Both the position numbers and the translations under genes were made by a program. From Bacillota bacterium (lineage in GTDB: Bacteria; Bacillota_E; JAJZYS01; JAJYTV01), in the NCBI GenBank assembly GCA_021845645.1, contig JAJZVM010000096.1, positions 1 to 14,585 on the forward strand: DNA of 14,585 nt, given 5' to 3'. The notes beneath the pieces were generated by a model that was not told the DNA's origin, did not search any database, and saw only the letters and a list, made by a program, of their open reading frames with translations. Positions 12,713 through 14,585 of this stretch are shown here, one piece after another; the first letter of the stretch is position 1, and each line of letters opens with the position of its first letter.

Positions 12713-14161
12713 TTGCACAGTGCAGCTCTGGTCATCATCTTCCTGACCGTCGTCATCGCGCTCGTCCTGGGCCTCATGGCAGCGCGCGGCAAGCAGATGA
12801 ACCTGCAGCAGTGGACCGTGGCGGGGCGTAGCTTCGGCGCCCTCTTCGTCTTCCTGCTGATGGCCGGCGACATCTACACGACCTTCACGTTCCTCGGCGG
12901 CAGCGGCTGGTCGTACGGCGTCGGCGGCCCGACGCTCTACATCCTGAGCTATGGCTCGCTTGCGTACGTCCTCGCCTACTTCATGCTGCCGCGCATCTGG
13001 CGCTACGCGAAGACGCACAACCTCATCTCGCAGCCGGACTACTTCGAGCAGCGCTTCCAGAGCCGGGGCCTCTCCATGCTGGTCGCGATCGTCGGCGTCG
13101 TCGCCATCATCCCGTACCTGCAGTCGCAGTTCACCGGTCTCGGCCTGATCGTTGAGATCGCGTCCTACGGCAGCATCAGCGCCGTCTGGGGCATGGTCAT
13201 CGCGATGTTCGTCATCGCGATCTACGTCACGCTCAGCGGCGTCCGCGGCTCCGCCTGGACCGCGGCCCTCAAGGACATCGTGCTGCTTGCGGTGGTGCTC
13301 TTCATCGGCATCGCCCTGCCGCTCCACGTCGGCGGCTTCTCGGCCATGTTCCACAAGATCGACGCCCTGAAGCCCGGCTTCCTGACCTTCGGCTCCACCG
13401 CGCAGGGCATCCCCTGGTTCATCTCCACGGTGCTGATGACGGCGGTCGGCTTCTACATGTGGCCGCACGCCTTCGGAGCTGTCTACACCGCCAAGAGCGA
13501 GCGTGTGTTCCGCAACAACGCCATGTTCCTGCCGCTTTACCAGCTCATCCTGCTGTTCGTCTTCTTCGTCGGCTTCGCCGCCATCCTGATCGTGCCGGGC
13601 CTGACCAACTCGAACCTCGCCCTGATGTCCGCCGTGACCAAGGTCTACGCGCCCTGGTTCGTCGGCGTCATCGGCGGCGCGGGCATGCTGGCGGCCCTGG
13701 TGCCGGGTTCCCTCATGCTGATCGGCGCGAGCACCCTCCTCGCGGAGAACATCTACCGCCCCTTGAGCCGAAGCGCGACACCCTCGCAGGTGCAGCTCGT
13801 CGCGCGCGTCCTGGTCTGGGTGATCGCCGCCATCACGCTCTTCTTCTCGGCCCACAGCAACGCCACGATCGTCGCCCTGCTGCTGATGGGCTACAACTTC
13901 GTGACGCAGTTCTTCCCCGCCGTGATCCTCGGCGTCTTCACAAAGCGCGGCGCCAACCGGATCGGCGCCATCTCCGGCATCGTGGTCGGCGTGGTCCTGG
14001 TCGCGATTTTCGCCCTCACGGGCACGTCCATCATCTGGGGCCTCAATTCCGGCTTCCTGGCCGTCATCGCGAACGCGATCGTCGTCCTCGCCGTGTCTGC
14101 CGCGACACCGGCCGCGGCGGTCGTCGAGGCGCCGGCGGCAAAGGCCACCCCGGCCGACTGA
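12713..14161 (+). CDS. sodium:solute symporter (SSS family)
   Basis: This 482-residue inner-membrane transporter has about 13 predicted helices and the LeuT-type fold of the SSS family. Family features include the early block NLQQWTVAGRSFGALFVFLLMAGDIYTTFTFLGG (residues 30-63), SGVRGSAWTAALKDIVL in the middle, and LVPGSLMLIGASTLLAENIYRP later. The end is an Ala/Pro-rich cytoplasmic tail (about 462-482). The TTG start is supported by AAGGAGGGG just upstream. Relatives paired with DUF3311 proteins take up monocarboxylates, amino acids or similar small acids with Na+. Here the linked M20D enzyme suggests an acylated amino acid or peptide-like substrate, which is inference. A strong hairpin follows the gene. 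Confidence 0.93.
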   Translation: MHSAALVIIFLTVVIALVLGLMAARGKQMNLQQWTVAGRSFGALFVFLLMAGDIYTTFTFLGGSGWSYGVGGPTLYILSYGSLAYVLAYFMLPRIWRYAKTHNLISQPDYFEQRFQSRGLSMLVAIVGVVAIIPYLQSQFTGLGLIVEIASYGSISAVWGMVIAMFVIAIYVTLSGVRGSAWTAALKDIVLLAVVLFIGIALPLHVGGFSAMFHKIDALKPGFLTFGSTAQGIPWFISTVLMTAVGFYMWPHAFGAVYTAKSERVFRNNAMFLPLYQLILLFVFFVGFAAILIVPGLTNSNLALMSAVTKVYAPWFVGVIGGAGMLAALVPGSLMLIGASTLLAENIYRPLSRSATPSQVQLVARVLVWVIAAITLFFSAHSNATIVALLLMGYNFVTQFFPAVILGVFTKRGANRIGAISGIVVGVVLVAIFALTGTSIIWGLNSGFLAVIANAIVVLAVSAATPAAAVVEAPAAKATPAD

Positions 14162-14187
14162 GTCCTGTCGTCTCCTGACCGGCGCAG

Positions 14188-14223
14188 GCGGGCGGAGGAA
14201 GCGAGAAGGCTTCCTCCGCCCGC
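14188..14223 (+). terminator. hairpin terminator after the symporter gene
   Basis: GCGGGCGGAGGAAGC (14188-14202) pairs perfectly with GCTTCCTCCGCCCGC (14209-14223), giving 15 bp around a GAGAAG loop. It lies 27 nt past the symporter stop. The following sequence has only scattered Ts, so efficiency without other factors is uncertain, but the stem is very stable and well placed. Confidence 0.75.
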
Positions 14224-14310
14224 TACTTGCTCAGGGCCTTCGGCGCCGACCGCCCGGGACGTCTGCCCACCTTTGGTCCAATGGTCCGTGCCCAAACGTC
14301 GCACAAGGAC

Positions 14311-14316
14311 TATAAT
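14311..14316 (+). promoter_or_regulatory. TATAAT -10 box upstream of tatA
   Basis: A perfect sigma-70 -10 hexamer stands in otherwise GC-rich DNA 32 nt before the tatA start. It would give a short leader of about 25 nt. No good -35 is seen at 16-18 nt spacing. With the terminator upstream, it suggests that tatA has its own promoter. Confidence 0.55.
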
Positions 14317-14348
14317 CGACCCAGTTCCCATGGAAAGGGGGCGAGCCG

Positions 14349-14552
14349 ATGGATCTCCTCTCACCAGTCCATCTGGTGATCATCCTGGCGGTCGCGCTGC
14401 TCATCTTTGGCCCCAAGCGACTTCCCGAGATCGGCTCGGGCCTCGGCAAGACGATCCGGGAGTTCCGCAAATCGATGAACGACATCCAGCAGGACGCGGG
14501 CCTCGACCAGAAGGCCAGCGCGCAAGAGCCGGACACGACCAAGCAGGACTGA
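14349..14552 (+). CDS. tatA: Sec-independent translocase protein TatA/E
   Basis: This 67-residue protein forms the pore or membrane-weakening component of the twin-arginine translocase, which exports folded proteins. It has a short N-terminal transmembrane helix (about 6-20), the hinge FGPKRLPEIG (20-29), an amphipathic helix (GSGLGKTIREFRKSMNDI, 29-46) and a charged, unstructured tail. The length is typical. A purine-rich GGAAAGGGGGCGAG region precedes the ATG. No tatC is in the window. Proteins with Rieske clusters and many redox cofactors use Tat, but a link to the cytochrome cluster nearby is not shown. Confidence 0.94.
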   Translation: MDLLSPVHLVIILAVALLIFGPKRLPEIGSGLGKTIREFRKSMNDIQQDAGLDQKASAQEPDTTKQD

Positions 14553-14553
14553 C

Positions 14554-14578
14554 CGGGACAAGCCCGCGCGGGGTCCCG
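14554..14578 (+). terminator. possible hairpin after tatA
   Basis: CGGGAC (14554-14559) can pair with GTCCCG (14573-14578), with a self-complementary CCCGCGCGGG inside the loop. It begins just after the tatA stop. The window ends before any T run could be seen, so this is tentative. Confidence 0.35.
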
Positions 14579-14585
14579 CGAGCGC

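Noticed and set aside
12407..13855. 482-codon open frame on the minus strand opposite the symporter
   Set aside because: It is an Asp/Glu/His/Arg-rich antisense shadow of a hydrophobic membrane protein gene, with no domain or ribosome binding site support.
1..14585. CRISPR arrays, insertion sequences, rRNA or ordinary tRNA genes
   Set aside because: No regularly spaced repeats, transposase motifs, terminal inverted repeats or tRNA cloverleaf signatures were seen.

Overview
The window comes from a high-GC bacterium. Nearly all genes have GGAGG-type ribosome binding sites, and several probably start with GTG or TTG. It encodes a split, b6-type cytochrome b, a FadR-type regulator, a DUF3311/SSS transporter pair and a TatA. 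This mix suggests a deep-branching, GC-rich Bacillota-type lineage (Symbiobacterium/Thermaerobacter/Sulfobacillus-like) or a neighbour such as Actinobacteriota or Chloroflexota. That placement is inference; no rRNA or other marker gene is present.

Left half, mostly minus strand. A possible gene tail on the plus strand (3-80) is followed by a glutaredoxin (285-536) that an ordinary ORF call misses. An in-frame UGA replaces the first cysteine of its CPxC-type active site, and a 7-bp hairpin with a GGC loop sits 25 nt downstream. It is therefore most likely a selenocysteine protein. Next is a secreted or anchored protein with OB-like and Ig-like parts (594-1577). Then comes a compact operon, read right to left from about 5044: acyl-CoA thioesterase, acetyl-CoA acetyltransferase, 3-hydroxyacyl-CoA dehydrogenase and, coupled by ATGA overlap, endonuclease IV. 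A FadR-type GntR regulator (5175-5804) diverges from this operon and is its natural candidate regulator. Two more minus-strand genes, an S9 prolyl-oligopeptidase-type peptidase and an AHL-lactonase-like metallo-beta-lactamase, form a second unit.

Right half, plus strand. After a 520-base intergenic region comes a tight four-gene membrane cluster (9082-11033). It comprises a 31-residue single-helix peptide, a b6-type diheme cytochrome b (213 aa), a 329-aa protein that looks like a highly modified subunit IV with a roughly 200-residue extracytoplasmic insertion, and a 79-aa two-helix protein. The usual Qo-site motifs and the cysteine for heme c_i are altered or missing, and no Rieske protein or cytochrome c is encoded here. 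This looks like an unusual quinone-linked complex. A strong composite hairpin ends the cluster.

It is followed by an M20D amidohydrolase, a DUF3311 small membrane protein and an SSS-family sodium:solute symporter. These three plausibly import and hydrolyse an acylated amino acid or similar compound. After another strong hairpin, a tatA gene with a perfect TATAAT box ends the window.

The two features most worth following up are the selenocysteine glutaredoxin with its SECIS-like hairpin and the atypical cytochrome b cluster.
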